Assembly (NCBI GenBank): GCA_038276395.1
Contig: JBBQAA010000074.1
Location: 124,001 to 188,000, forward strand
DNA: 64,000 nucleotides
DNA from: JBBQAA01 sp038276395
GTDB taxonomy: Bacteria > Actinomycetota > Thermoleophilia > Solirubrobacterales > Solirubrobacteraceae
Reading direction: 5' to 3'
Shown here: positions 15,821 to 23,200 of the stretch, one piece after another
Numbering within the stretch: the first letter of the stretch is position 1
Layout of the letters: every line of letters starts with the position of its first letter
Notes under the pieces: model-generated
Seen by the model: only the letters and a program-made list of their open reading frames with translations
Database searches by the model: none
What the model was told of the DNA's origin: nothing
Position numbers and translations under genes: made by a program

Positions 15821-15928
15821 ATGCTGAACCCGCTGCGCAGCGAGGGTGAGGCGTTTCGCTTCTTCCTCTACGTCGTCGTCGTGATGTTCGCGATCGTGGC
15901 GATCGTGCTCGCGATCAAGGCGCTGTAG
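15821..15928 (+). CDS. 35-residue membrane protein after subunit III
   Basis: ATG 15821 follows the ctaE stop with no gap. The product is a charged start (NPLRSEGEAFR) and one strongly hydrophobic helix rich in Val and Ile, ending KAL. The spacing and shape mirror the 37-residue protein at 10035 in the first oxidase operon, suggesting each oxidase set has a tiny single-pass subunit. It overlaps the end of a decayed methyltransferase on the other strand. Confidence 0.7.
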   Translation: MLNPLRSEGEAFRFFLYVVVVMFAIVAIVLAIKAL

Positions 15929-16188
15929 AGCCGGGCGTCGCCTCGCCGAGGATGAAGGCGCCCCCGGGCGTCGCAGAGGCCGGTCCCGCAGGCCAGCTCG
16001 AGCACGTCGCCGGTGAGGGCCAGGGCCTCGACGCGCGCCTCGAGCGCCGCGACCTGCTCCGCCCACGCCGCACCGGCCTCGGGGCCGTCGTCGTAGCGGC
16101 CGCGGCGAAACCACCAGTCGTCGTACTCCGGGGCCCGCGCGCGGTAGTAGGCGAGCTGCTCGGAGAGCACGTCCTGCGCCTCGCTCAT
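15915..16188 (-). pseudogene. class I SAM-dependent methyltransferase, internally deleted
   Basis: From ATG 16188 the frame gives a convincing methyltransferase start (YYRARAPEYDDWWFRRG, then VLELACGTGL, the SAM-binding motif I) for about 75 residues. Right after motif I the sequence jumps to another frame that reads GGAFILGEATPGSTAP and stops at 15915, which looks like the natural C-terminus of the same family. The central part is therefore missing and the frames do not join. The gene is dead or produces only a short fragment. Confidence 0.7.
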
Positions 16189-16199
16189 CGGGCGAACTC

Positions 16200-16205
16200 T
16201 AGGAT
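16200..16205 (+). promoter_or_regulatory. -10 promoter box of ctaG
   Basis: TAGGAT, six bases before the GTG at 16212. Confidence 0.55.
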
Positions 16206-16211
16206 TGGGCC

Positions 16212-17018
16212 GTGTCGTTCGAGCCCGGCCCGACGATCCTCGTGCTCGTGCTCGGCGGGCTCTACTGGCGGGGCGCGCGCCGCCTCGAAGGCCGGGGACG
16301 GCCGGTGCCGGGCTCACAGCAGGCGGCGTGGTGGACGGGCCTCGCGCTCATCGCCGTGGCGCTCCTCTCCCCGCTCGACCGGATGGCCGGGAAACTCCTG
16401 ACGGCGCACATGGCCCAGCACATCCTGCTCGGGGACCTCGCCGCGCCGCTGCTCGTCGCCGGGCTGCGGACGCCGATGCTCCAGTGGTTCCTGCCCCGGC
16501 CGGCGCTCGTGCCGATCGCGCGGAGCAAGGGCCTCCGGCGCGTCTCCCGGGCCGTGCGGAACCCGGTCGTGGCGCTCGTCCTCTACGTGATCTCACTCTA
16601 CGGCTGGCACCTGACCGCGACGTTCACGGCGGCGCTTCGCCATCCGGTCATCCACGTCCTCCAGCACGAGTCCTTCCTCGTCTTCAACATGAGCGTCTGG
16701 TGGGTCGTGCTCGAGCCCGGGAAGGCGCGGATGCCCGGCCAGCTCTGGAAGGTCGGCCACATCTTCGCGGCGCGGATGGCGAGCATGTTCCTCGGGGTCG
16801 GGCTCGTCTTCTCCCACACCGCCTGGTACCGCTCGTTCTACGGGGCGCGCCCCCACGCCTACGGCCTCACCGGCCTGACCGACCAGCAGCTCGCGGGCGG
16901 GATGATGATGACGCTCGACATCCTCATCATGTTCTTCGCCCTGTGCCTGTTCTTCTGGCGGACAGCGGCCGACGAGGATCGCGCCAACGCCGCGGCGGTC
17001 GTGGCGGTGCCGCGGTAG
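16212..17018 (+). CDS. cytochrome c oxidase assembly protein CtaG-like
   Basis: A 268-residue polytopic protein of the caa3-type CtaG family (PF09678), thought to help insert copper into the oxidase. Family markers include SPLDRMAGKLLTAHMAQH, DLAAPLLV, YGWHLTATF and HVLQHESFLVF, with histidines placed for metal binding, and about seven helices. The GTG start at 16212 is preceded by TAGGAT. It is separated from the oxidase genes only by the dead methyltransferase, so it still belongs functionally to the respiratory island. Confidence 0.9.
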   Translation: MSFEPGPTILVLVLGGLYWRGARRLEGRGRPVPGSQQAAWWTGLALIAVALLSPLDRMAGKLLTAHMAQHILLGDLAAPLLVAGLRTPMLQWFLPRPALVPIARSKGLRRVSRAVRNPVVALVLYVISLYGWHLTATFTAALRHPVIHVLQHESFLVFNMSVWWVVLEPGKARMPGQLWKVGHIFAARMASMFLGVGLVFSHTAWYRSFYGARPHAYGLTGLTDQQLAGGMMMTLDILIMFFALCLFFWRTAADEDRANAAAVVAVPR

Positions 17019-17033
17019 GCCCAGAACGCGGCG

Positions 17034-17078
17034 GCTGTCCTGACTTCGTACGCCCATGGCGTATCAGGGCAGGACAGC
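17034..17078. terminator. bidirectional hairpin between ctaG and the cytochrome-cupredoxin gene
   Basis: Outer arms GCTGTCCTG (17034-17042) and CAGGACAGC (17070-17078) are perfect, and inner arms TACGCC (17049-17054) and GGCGTA (17058-17063) also pair. It lies in the short gap between converging genes. No T-run is present on either side. Confidence 0.7.
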
Positions 17079-17119
17079 TCCGGCGGTGGCGCCGGCGCGG
17101 CTGGCCCCCGCGAGCGCCG

Positions 17120-17836
17120 CTACTTGACGACGAGCTTGCCGACCATCCCGGCGGCGCGGTGCCCGGGGACGGTGCAGAAGAACGTGTAGGTCCCGGCCTT
17201 CAGGTCGACGGAGATCGTCGAGGTCCCGCCGCCCGAGACGATCTTGCCCTTCGCCTGGCTGATCCCGGGGCCGGTCAGGGCGATGTCGTGCGGCGTCGAG
17301 GACTTGTTCGGGGTGTTGATCGTCAGCCCCCCCGGGGAGGCCGTGGCGCTGCTCACGGTGTAGGCGAGCTGGCCGTTCGGGTCGGCGGGGATGCTGACCT
17401 TCCCGCCGGAGGCCTTGGCCACCGTCTTCTTGACGGCGCCGCCGATCGAGGCCAGCGCGCCGGCGTCCTTCCCCGGCTTGGCCGCCGCCGCCGCGACGTA
17501 GGAGGCGACGTCGTAGGCGTCCGAGCCGGTCACGAGCTTCGCGGGCATGACCCCGCCTCGCTGGGGGTGGATGATCTGCGCCTTGACGAGACCGCGGATC
17601 GAGTCGCTGGGGATCCCGTCGGCGCGATCCTGGCGGAAGGCAGCGTCGAGGCTCGGGCCCTGGATGCCCTTCGAGCCCGCGCGAGCGAGAATGTGGCAGG
17701 AGCCGCACTTCTGGACGAAGAGCTGCTTGCCGTTGGCCAGGTCGCCGGGCGAGTCCTTGAGCCGGCAGCCCGGCAGCGTGAGCAGGAGGCCGGCAGCGCC
17801 CGTGAGGGCCGCGGCGCGGAGGGTGGACCGCGTCAT
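17120..17836 (-). CDS. cytochrome c-cupredoxin fusion lipoprotein
   Basis: A 238-residue exported electron carrier. A lipoprotein signal ends in LPGC with C24 as the lipid-bearing cysteine. A class I cytochrome c domain follows with haem motif CGSCH (44-48) and a plausible axial M97 (GGVMPAK). After a linker of about 40 residues comes a plastocyanin-like domain with copper ligands H183, C221, H226 and M231 (TPHDIAL and CTVPGHRAAGM). Two redox centres on one membrane anchor would suit electron delivery to the CuA site of the nearby oxidases. The ATG overlaps the stop of the glycosyltransferase gene (ATGA), yet TAACCT nine bases upstream may give it its own promoter. Confidence 0.9.
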   Translation of the reverse strand: MTRSTLRAAALTGAAGLLLTLPGCRLKDSPGDLANGKQLFVQKCGSCHILARAGSKGIQGPSLDAAFRQDRADGIPSDSIRGLVKAQIIHPQRGGVMPAKLVTGSDAYDVASYVAAAAAKPGKDAGALASIGGAVKKTVAKASGGKVSIPADPNGQLAYTVSSATASPGGLTINTPNKSSTPHDIALTGPGISQAKGKIVSGGGTSTISVDLKAGTYTFFCTVPGHRAAGMVGKLVVK

Positions 17837-19404
17837 GAGGCCGAGAGGTTATCCGATGGGACGGGCGAGAGAGCGCCGAGCTCGTCCCGCGCCGCGGCGA
17901 CGACGCCGCGCGCCACCTCCGCCCACCCGTAGCGAGCCGCGGCCGTCGCCACGAGCGCCTCGCGGACCTCGCGGCGGAGCTCCTGCGGGGCCCCGAGCCA
18001 GGCCACGAGGGGCTCGGCGATGGCGCCCACCGCGCCGTCCCCGAGCGGGAAGGAGAGCCAGTCCCGCGCGGGCACGGGCACCGCGGCGGCCAGCGCGGCC
18101 GAGACCTCGGCGAGACCCGAGTGCGCGGCGCTCAGGGGCAGCACACCACAGGCCGCGGCCTCGGCGGCGACCATCCCGAACGCCTCGGGAAACGTGCTCG
18201 GGACGACCTGCGCGTCGCACGCGGGCAGGAGCCGAGCGAGCTCTGAGTGCTCGAGGCGCCCGACCCAGATGACCCGCTCGGGCAGGCGGGCGGCGGCGGC
18301 GCGGTAGGCGTCGTCCCGCGTTGGCAGGAAGGCGCGCAGGTGGGCCAGCGGGGCGCGCGGCCCGCCCTCCTGCTCGCGCCCGGCGGCGACGAGCTCCGCG
18401 AGCGTCTCCTCGTCCCCGGTGGCGAGCGCCCCGGCGAGCCGGCGCAGCCCGTCCGCGTAGGCCCCGAAGCCGACGAGGACGAGCCGCGCTTCCGGCACGC
18501 GGGCGAGGACGAGCGGCCACGCGGCGAGGAGGAGGTCGACGCCCTTGGCCACGATGAGCTTGCCCACGAAGAGGACGAGCGGAGCCTCCCCCGCCCCCGC
18601 CACCGTGGTCAGGGCCGCCGCGACCTCGGAGGTCGAGCGGTCGAAGGAGGACCCGGTCACCGCCTCGGCGGGCGCCGCGCCCACCACTCCGGCCAGTTCG
18701 CGCAGGTCACCGCGGGCCTCGGCGGGCGCGCGGGGCCGGAAGGCCCTGAGGTCGACGCCGGGCGGCCCGAGCCGGGTCCGTTCCCGCAGGCCGGGCTCGG
18801 ACACGGCGGCCCACAGGCTCTCGGCCGTGTGCCGGGAGCCAACCAGGACGCCGGTGGCGCCGGCCAGGCCTTCGCGCGCGTAGGGCAGGAAGCGCGGGTG
18901 GGGCTTGACCGCGTACTCGAGCGCCGAGCCGTGGACCTTGACGGCGTACGGGATCCCCTCCTCGCCCCCGAGCGCCCGGGCGAGGATCGCGGGGCCGAGC
19001 ACGAGGTGATTGGCCAGCGCGACATCCGGCCGGGCGCGTGCGACGACGTCGCGGACGGCGGCCACGTTGCGGGCCACGTAGCCCTCGACCTCGGCCTCGG
19101 AGAGCTCCCCCAGCGGCCGGGCGTCGAAGCCCTCGTAGACGTCGGCGACGTAGACGGGGAGGATCCGCCCGATCGGCGGCCGGTAGACCGTGACGCGCGG
19201 CGGCTCGCGCCGGACCCGCACGCGCAGCTCGCCGTCCTCCCACTCACCGACCGCGTCGACCCACGGGAGGGCCTCGGGCTCCCGCTCCTGGGCGAGGAGA
19301 TGGACCTCATGGCCGAGCGCGGCGAGCGCCTGGACGAGCTCGGCGTTGTAGACGTTCGAGCCGGTCCCGCGCAGGAGATAGCCGTGGAACACGAGCACAC
19401 GCAC
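17833..19404 (-). CDS. family 4-type glycosyltransferase
   Basis: A 523-residue GT-B fold glycosyltransferase. The N-terminal domain begins VRVLVFHGYLLRGTGSNVYN, where the glycine-rich loop lies, and contains KVHGSALEY. The C-terminal domain has LVLFVGKLIVAKGVDLLLAAW, then a late VVPSTFPEAFGMVAAEAAACG segment that carries the nucleotide-sugar-binding EX7E motif. It is longer than most GT4 enzymes because of inserted stretches at about 250-290 and 330-380. The GTG start at 19404 is chosen because homologous enzymes begin right at this strand; the frame to 20247 is antisense to the Thr/Gly-rich lipoprotein. Acceptor unknown. Confidence 0.88.
   Translation of the reverse strand: MRVLVFHGYLLRGTGSNVYNAELVQALAALGHEVHLLAQEREPEALPWVDAVGEWEDGELRVRVRREPPRVTVYRPPIGRILPVYVADVYEGFDARPLGELSEAEVEGYVARNVAAVRDVVARARPDVALANHLVLGPAILARALGGEEGIPYAVKVHGSALEYAVKPHPRFLPYAREGLAGATGVLVGSRHTAESLWAAVSEPGLRERTRLGPPGVDLRAFRPRAPAEARGDLRELAGVVGAAPAEAVTGSSFDRSTSEVAAALTTVAGAGEAPLVLFVGKLIVAKGVDLLLAAWPLVLARVPEARLVLVGFGAYADGLRRLAGALATGDEETLAELVAAGREQEGGPRAPLAHLRAFLPTRDDAYRAAAARLPERVIWVGRLEHSELARLLPACDAQVVPSTFPEAFGMVAAEAAACGVLPLSAAHSGLAEVSAALAAAVPVPARDWLSFPLGDGAVGAIAEPLVAWLGAPQELRREVREALVATAAARYGWAEVARGVVAAARDELGALSPVPSDNLSAS
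17846..17851 (-). promoter_or_regulatory. -10-like box before the cytochrome-cupredoxin gene
   Basis: TAACCT on the reverse strand, nine bases before ATG 17836, inside the 3' end of the upstream glycosyltransferase gene. Confidence 0.45.
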
Positions 19405-19418
19405 GCCGGGGGGTCTTG

Positions 19419-19424
19419 TAGCAT
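19419..19424 (+). promoter_or_regulatory. -10 promoter box of the zinc-ribbon/lipoprotein pair
   Basis: TAGCAT, nine bases before ATG 19434. Confidence 0.55.
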
Positions 19425-19433
19425 CCGCGGCCG

Positions 19434-19703
19434 ATGCGACTGCGTCAGAAGTACCGCATGCGCACTCCCTCCACGGGGCGCGAGGTCGTCCTCGAGGCCG
19501 AGCCCGGGCGCGTCTACCGCGACCGCGAGACCGGCGAGGAGCTCGAGGTCGTCGGCCAGCTGCTGCCGCTCGCGCCCTCCCCCTCCGAGCTGCCCTGGGC
19601 GGTCGAGAACCTGCGCTTCTGCACCTGGTGTGACCAGCTCGTGCAGAAGGACCTGAACGACTGCCCGCACTGCGGGCGGCGGATCGAGGCCGTCGGGAGC
19701 TGA
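19434..19703 (+). CDS. small zinc-ribbon protein
   Basis: An 89-residue protein with an N-terminal beta-rich part (VVLEAEPGRVYRDRETGEEL) and a C-terminal four-cysteine zinc ribbon (CTWC, then CPHCGRR). I do not recognise a named family; such proteins are common in actinobacteria and may bind protein or nucleic acid. A TAGCAT box stands nine bases before the ATG. Its stop overlaps the first base of the next gene's ATG, so the lipoprotein gene is translated with it. Confidence 0.75.
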   Translation: MRLRQKYRMRTPSTGREVVLEAEPGRVYRDRETGEELEVVGQLLPLAPSPSELPWAVENLRFCTWCDQLVQKDLNDCPHCGRRIEAVGS

Positions 19704-20224
19704 TGGCCCCGGTGCGCCGCGCGCTGCCCGCGCTCGCCTCGCTCCTCGCCGGGCTCACGCTCGCCGTCGGCGTGGCCGCCTGCGGCGGCTCGCAGCCCTC
19801 CGCCCACTCCGGGCCGCTCAAGGGCGCGCCGCCGCTGCTGCCCCCGCCGAACATCGGGGGCGCCGCCGCGAGCGGGACGGGCACGGACACGACGGGCACG
19901 ACCACGACCTCGACGACCTCGACGTCCTCCTCGGGCGCGAGCACCGGCACCGGCACCGTGCCGAGCGCGACGGGCGGCGGGGCCGGTGTCGCGCCGACGA
20001 CGACGCCCTCCACGGGCGGCACGAGCAGCGGCGGCACGGGCGCGACCGGGGGGACAGGCGGTACCGGCGCCACGGGGGGGACAGGCGGTACCGGCGCCAC
20101 GGGGGGTACCGGCGGGACCGGCGGCGCGGGGGCCGGCGGCAACTCGACGACGCCCGCCGCGGGCAGCGGCGGCGGCGGGGCCGGCACGCAGGCGTTCTGC
20201 GCGAGCAACCCCGGCGCCTGCTGA
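19703..20224 (+). CDS. low-complexity Thr/Gly-rich lipoprotein
   Basis: A 173-residue exported protein. The signal peptide ends in the lipobox VAAC with the modified cysteine followed by GGSQPS. The rest is disordered: Thr/Ser runs, then three exact nine-residue repeats GATGGTGGT (from the 27-base DNA repeat at 20039-20119), then a Gly-rich end with two cysteines (FCASNPGAC). No enzymatic domain is visible. It is probably a surface or cell-wall-spanning tether. The repeat tract could vary in length between strains. Confidence 0.7.
   Translation: MAPVRRALPALASLLAGLTLAVGVAACGGSQPSAHSGPLKGAPPLLPPPNIGGAAASGTGTDTTGTTTTSTTSTSSSGASTGTGTVPSATGGGAGVAPTTTPSTGGTSSGGTGATGGTGGTGATGGTGGTGATGGTGGTGGAGAGGNSTTPAAGSGGGGAGTQAFCASNPGAC
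20039..20119 (+). repeat. 27-base tandem repeat, three copies
   Basis: Three head-to-tail 27-base units (20039-20065, 20066-20092, 20093-20119), in frame, each encoding GATGGTGGT. The DNA units differ at only a few positions, which suggests recent expansion. Confidence 0.85.
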
Positions 20225-21203
20225 GCAACCCCCCCGGCGCCCGTCAAGCCCGGCTCGCCCTCGGCCCTCGTCCGCGACTTCTGGGACCAGCTCGCGGCGA
20301 CGTCCGTCCCGAGCGAGGCGCTCGGGACGCTGCCCGCCTTCCTGCGCCGGCGCCTCGAGCTCGAGGAGGTCGCCTACTTCAAGGCCAGCGCCGGGCTCGG
20401 GCCGGTGACGCTGCGGCGCACGACGCGTGCCCGGCTTCAGGAGATCCGGGGCCGCCCACCTTCCTGTCCGCGAGCTATGTCGTCGCGCCCGGCCGGTCCG
20501 AGCGCCTGAGCGTCGGGCGCTGTGGCGCGCCTCGCTCGCGGAGCTGCTCGCCGTCCTCGGCCTCGAGGGCGGGCAAGACGCACCCCGAGGGGCCTACGGG
20601 GCGATCCCGCTGTGGCGGGGCGGCCGGCTGCGCCGCCGTCCAGGCCCTGGCCGCCGCGTCTTCCTCGCCTCGGCCGTCGCCGGCGCCCTCGGGCTTGGTG
20701 CGCGGGCCCTCGAGCAGGTCGAGCGGGCCGCGCTCCTGCACGACGTCGGCAAGGTGGCGACCCCCGCCGAGCTCCTCCACAAGGACGGCCCGCTCGACGC
20801 GCACGAGTGGAAGATAATGCGCGAGCACCCGGTGATCGGCGAGCGGATCCTCCGCCGCACGCCGGAGCTCACCGACATCGCCCCGATCGTCCGCCACGAG
20901 CACGAGCGCTGGGACGGCGGCGGCTACCCGGACGGCATCGCCGGGAGCGCGATCCCCGTCGGCGCGCGGATCATCCTCGCCTGCGACGCCTACAACGCGA
21001 TGATCACCGAGCGCCCCTACCGGCGGCCGATGAGCCGCGAGAACGCCTGCGCCGAGCTGCGCGAGAACGCCGGCACGCAGTTCGACCCGGAGATCGTCGA
21101 GGCGCTGCTCGGCGTGCTCGCGCCCGCGCGTGCTCGCTACCTGATCGGGTTCTGCTTGGGGTCGTACTTGCGCCTGGGCGTGGGCACGATCGTCACGCGG
21201 TAG
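20225..21203 (+). pseudogene. GAF/HD-GYP phosphodiesterase gene with multiple frameshifts
   Basis: The C-terminal part is an intact-looking HD-GYP domain, the fold that hydrolyses cyclic di-GMP. It shows LLHDVGKVATP (HD pair), REHPVIGERIL, RHEHERWDGGGYPDGI (including the GYP triad) and ACDAYNAMI. Upstream, coherent protein is scattered over three frames: VRDFWDQLAATSVPSEAL in one, PTFLSASYVVAPGRSERL in another, then AELLAVLGLEGG and AIPLWRGGRLR, typical of the end of a GAF domain. No single frame joins them, and the 3' end runs into the convergent gene at 21137. It is either a pseudogene or a region of several sequence errors. Confidence 0.65.
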
Positions 21204-21856
21204 GTCATGCGCTGGGTCGTGTAGGTGCAGCGGAAGAACGAGGAGGCCTTGAGCGCCCCGAGCGCGGTCTGGGGCGCGTTGTCGTTGCAGGAGCCCGACG
21301 GGCGGCTGGCCTGCCACTGATCGCTCGTGCCGAGCCCGACCGCGAGCACGGGCGCCCACGTGGGCACCGTCAGCGCGACGACGTCGCCCCGGTGGACGAT
21401 CACCGACCGGCGCAGCGCAAAGGTCACGGTCGTGCCGAAGTAGGGCTGCAGGTGGTAGGCCGAGCCCTCGTTGACGACCACAAGCGAGGACGGCGGGTGG
21501 GGATGGCGGCGGGTCTTCCGCGCCCGCACGGGCCGCAGGACGGTCAGCCGCACGCGGGGAGTCCCGCCGTAGTTCGCGTTGAAGTAGTGGATGATCTTCT
21601 TCGTCATGTCCCCCACGCGGAGCGTGAAGGCGACGATCCGTCCGTTGTGGCGGACCGTGTACGGGCTCCTGATCGCGCCCGAGCGGACCTGGTAGGCCGT
21701 CGTGCGGGTGACGACGCGGCAGGTGTCCTTGGGCGGGCAGCTCGGCGGCGGATCGTCCCGCGTGACGCCCAGCTCATCGAGGCGGGCGAGCGCCGCGCCG
21801 GGGACCAGGAGAGCCGCGAGGACGAACAGGGACGTGAGCAGGGGAAAGCGACGCAT
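21137..21856 (-). CDS. secreted protein of unknown function
   Basis: A 239-residue protein with a clear signal peptide (about residues 1-24, ending GAALA). The mature part is beta-rich, with cysteines at SCPPKDTC and later SCNDN and RCTYTTQ that could form disulfides. The pattern VVNEGSAYHLQPYFG and VPTWAPVLAVGL suggests a beta-sandwich. I do not recognise a family. TATCCT nine bases upstream of ATG 21856 supports the start. It converges with, and slightly overlaps, the degraded HD-GYP frame. Confidence 0.75.
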   Translation of the reverse strand: MRRFPLLTSLFVLAALLVPGAALARLDELGVTRDDPPPSCPPKDTCRVVTRTTAYQVRSGAIRSPYTVRHNGRIVAFTLRVGDMTKKIIHYFNANYGGTPRVRLTVLRPVRARKTRRHPHPPSSLVVVNEGSAYHLQPYFGTTVTFALRRSVIVHRGDVVALTVPTWAPVLAVGLGTSDQWQASRPSGSCNDNAPQTALGALKASSFFRCTYTTQRMTYRVTIVPTPRRKYDPKQNPIR

Positions 21857-21865
21857 GACTCAGGG

Positions 21866-21871
21866 AGGATA
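21866..21871 (-). promoter_or_regulatory. -10 promoter box of the secreted-protein gene
   Basis: TATCCT on the reverse strand, nine bases before ATG 21856. Confidence 0.55.
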
Positions 21872-21892
21872 GGCCGCGGCCGGGGCGCGCGG

Positions 21893-22675
21893 TCAGTTGC
21901 CGCTGAAACGAGCGCTGTCCGGGCCGTCCGCGAGGAAGGACTTGACGGCGCGCGGAAGGTCCTCGGTGTCCCACAGGGACCCGGCCGATCGCGCGGTCAC
22001 GGCGTTCGCGGCGTCGACCCCGCCCTCGAGGTAGGCGCGCAGGATCTCCTTGGTGGCGGCGTGCGCGCGGGTCGGCCCGGCGGCGAGCCGCTCGGCGAAG
22101 GTGCGGGAGCGCTCGGCGAACTCGGCGTCGGGGTAGACGCGGTTGACGACGTCCCAGCGCTCGAGCGTGGCGGCGTCGAACAGGCCGCCGGTCATGACGA
22201 ACTCCCGCGCGCGCCCCGTACCCGCGCGCTCGGCCAGCCGCTGGGTCCCGCCCATGGCCGGCGTGAGCCCCACGCGGGCCTCGACGAGGCCGAACCGAGC
22301 GCCCTCGGCGGCGAGCAGGATGTCGCAGGCCATGGCCAGCTCGAAGCCCCACGTCAGGCAGAGCGCATGGGCGGCGAGGACGGTCGGGCAGGGCAGGCGC
22401 TCGACCGTGTCGGCGACCTCGATGAGCTCGGCGAAGTAGCGCTCGGCCTCCTTGGGCGAGCCCATCGAGTCGAACTCGTGGACGTCGACGCCGCCGGTGA
22501 AGACCCTTCCCTCGGCGCGAAAGAGGACGGCGCGGGGGCGTTCGCCCGCGAGGTCGCCGACCGCGGCCTTCAGGCCCGCGGCCAGGCGGGCGTCGAACAG
22601 GTTGACGGGCGGGGAGTCGAACGTGACGACGGCGAGGCCGGAGTCCTCGCGGATGAGGGTGACGGCGTCGCTCAC
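21893..22675 (-). CDS. enoyl-CoA hydratase/isomerase family protein
   Basis: A 260-residue crotonase-fold protein. The oxyanion-hole segment is RVFTGGVDVHEFD and the helix with the second glycine loop reads HALCLTWGFELAMACDI. The catalytic region is FGLVEARVGLTPAMGGTQRL, where the usual glutamate is present in VEARVGL. It is only distantly similar to the enzyme at 5670. Its ATG overlaps the stop of the HIT gene (ATGA), so they form a two-gene operon, an unusual pairing for fatty-acid metabolism. The substrate cannot be assigned. Confidence 0.87.
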   Translation of the reverse strand: MSDAVTLIREDSGLAVVTFDSPPVNLFDARLAAGLKAAVGDLAGERPRAVLFRAEGRVFTGGVDVHEFDSMGSPKEAERYFAELIEVADTVERLPCPTVLAAHALCLTWGFELAMACDILLAAEGARFGLVEARVGLTPAMGGTQRLAERAGTGRAREFVMTGGLFDAATLERWDVVNRVYPDAEFAERSRTFAERLAAGPTRAHAATKEILRAYLEGGVDAANAVTARSAGSLWDTEDLPRAVKSFLADGPDSARFSGN

Positions 22676-23082
22676 CCGGCGAGCTCCCTGCCGGCGGCGG
22701 CGATCTCGTCCGGGTCGCCCTTCTCGGGGACCCAGGGCAGGCGCAGCGGGTCGCCCTCGTAGCGGGGGATGACGTGGATGTGGAAGTGGAAGACGGTCTG
22801 CCAGGCGGGGGCGCCGCAGGCATTCAGGAGGTTGACACCGTCGGCGCCGAAGGTCTCCCGCATGCGGCGAGCGAGCCGCTGGGCGGCCCGGCTCGTGTGC
22901 GCGAGGTCCTCGGGATCGATCTCCAGGAGGTCCTTCGCGTGGCGCTTGGGGATGACGAGCGCGTGGCCGCGCGTGGCCGGCGCGATGTCCATGAAGGCGA
23001 CGGTGTGCTCGTCCTCGTCGACCTTGGCGGCGGGGCCATCGCCGGCGGCGATGGCGCAGAAGATGCAGTCCACGTCGGCCAT
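22672..23082 (-). CDS. HIT-family nucleotide hydrolase
   Basis: A 136-residue histidine-triad protein that hydrolyses or transfers nucleoside phosphoramidates and dinucleotides. The start CIFCAIAAGD and the active-site HxHxHxx motif in FHFHIHVIPRY are textbook, and VIPKRHAKDL is also conserved. Length is normal for the Hint/YcfF branch with a short C-terminal tail. TAGCCT seven bases before the ATG supports the start. Followed in operon by the enoyl-CoA hydratase-like gene. Confidence 0.93.
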   Translation of the reverse strand: MADVDCIFCAIAAGDGPAAKVDEDEHTVAFMDIAPATRGHALVIPKRHAKDLLEIDPEDLAHTSRAAQRLARRMRETFGADGVNLLNACGAPAWQTVFHFHIHVIPRYEGDPLRLPWVPEKGDPDEIAAAGRELAG

Positions 23083-23089
23083 GGCCGGC

Positions 23090-23095
23090 AGGCTA
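23090..23095 (-). promoter_or_regulatory. -10 promoter box of the HIT operon
   Basis: TAGCCT on the reverse strand, seven bases before ATG 23082. Confidence 0.55.
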
Positions 23096-23200
23096 CTCGG
23101 GCCGCCTTTTCAAACGACCGCCTGGAGGGACCACGCGGCCGCCGCCCGAGCCGCGCCGCCGGTACCCGGACGGCCCTGGGCAAGCCCGGCTCGCTTCGCC

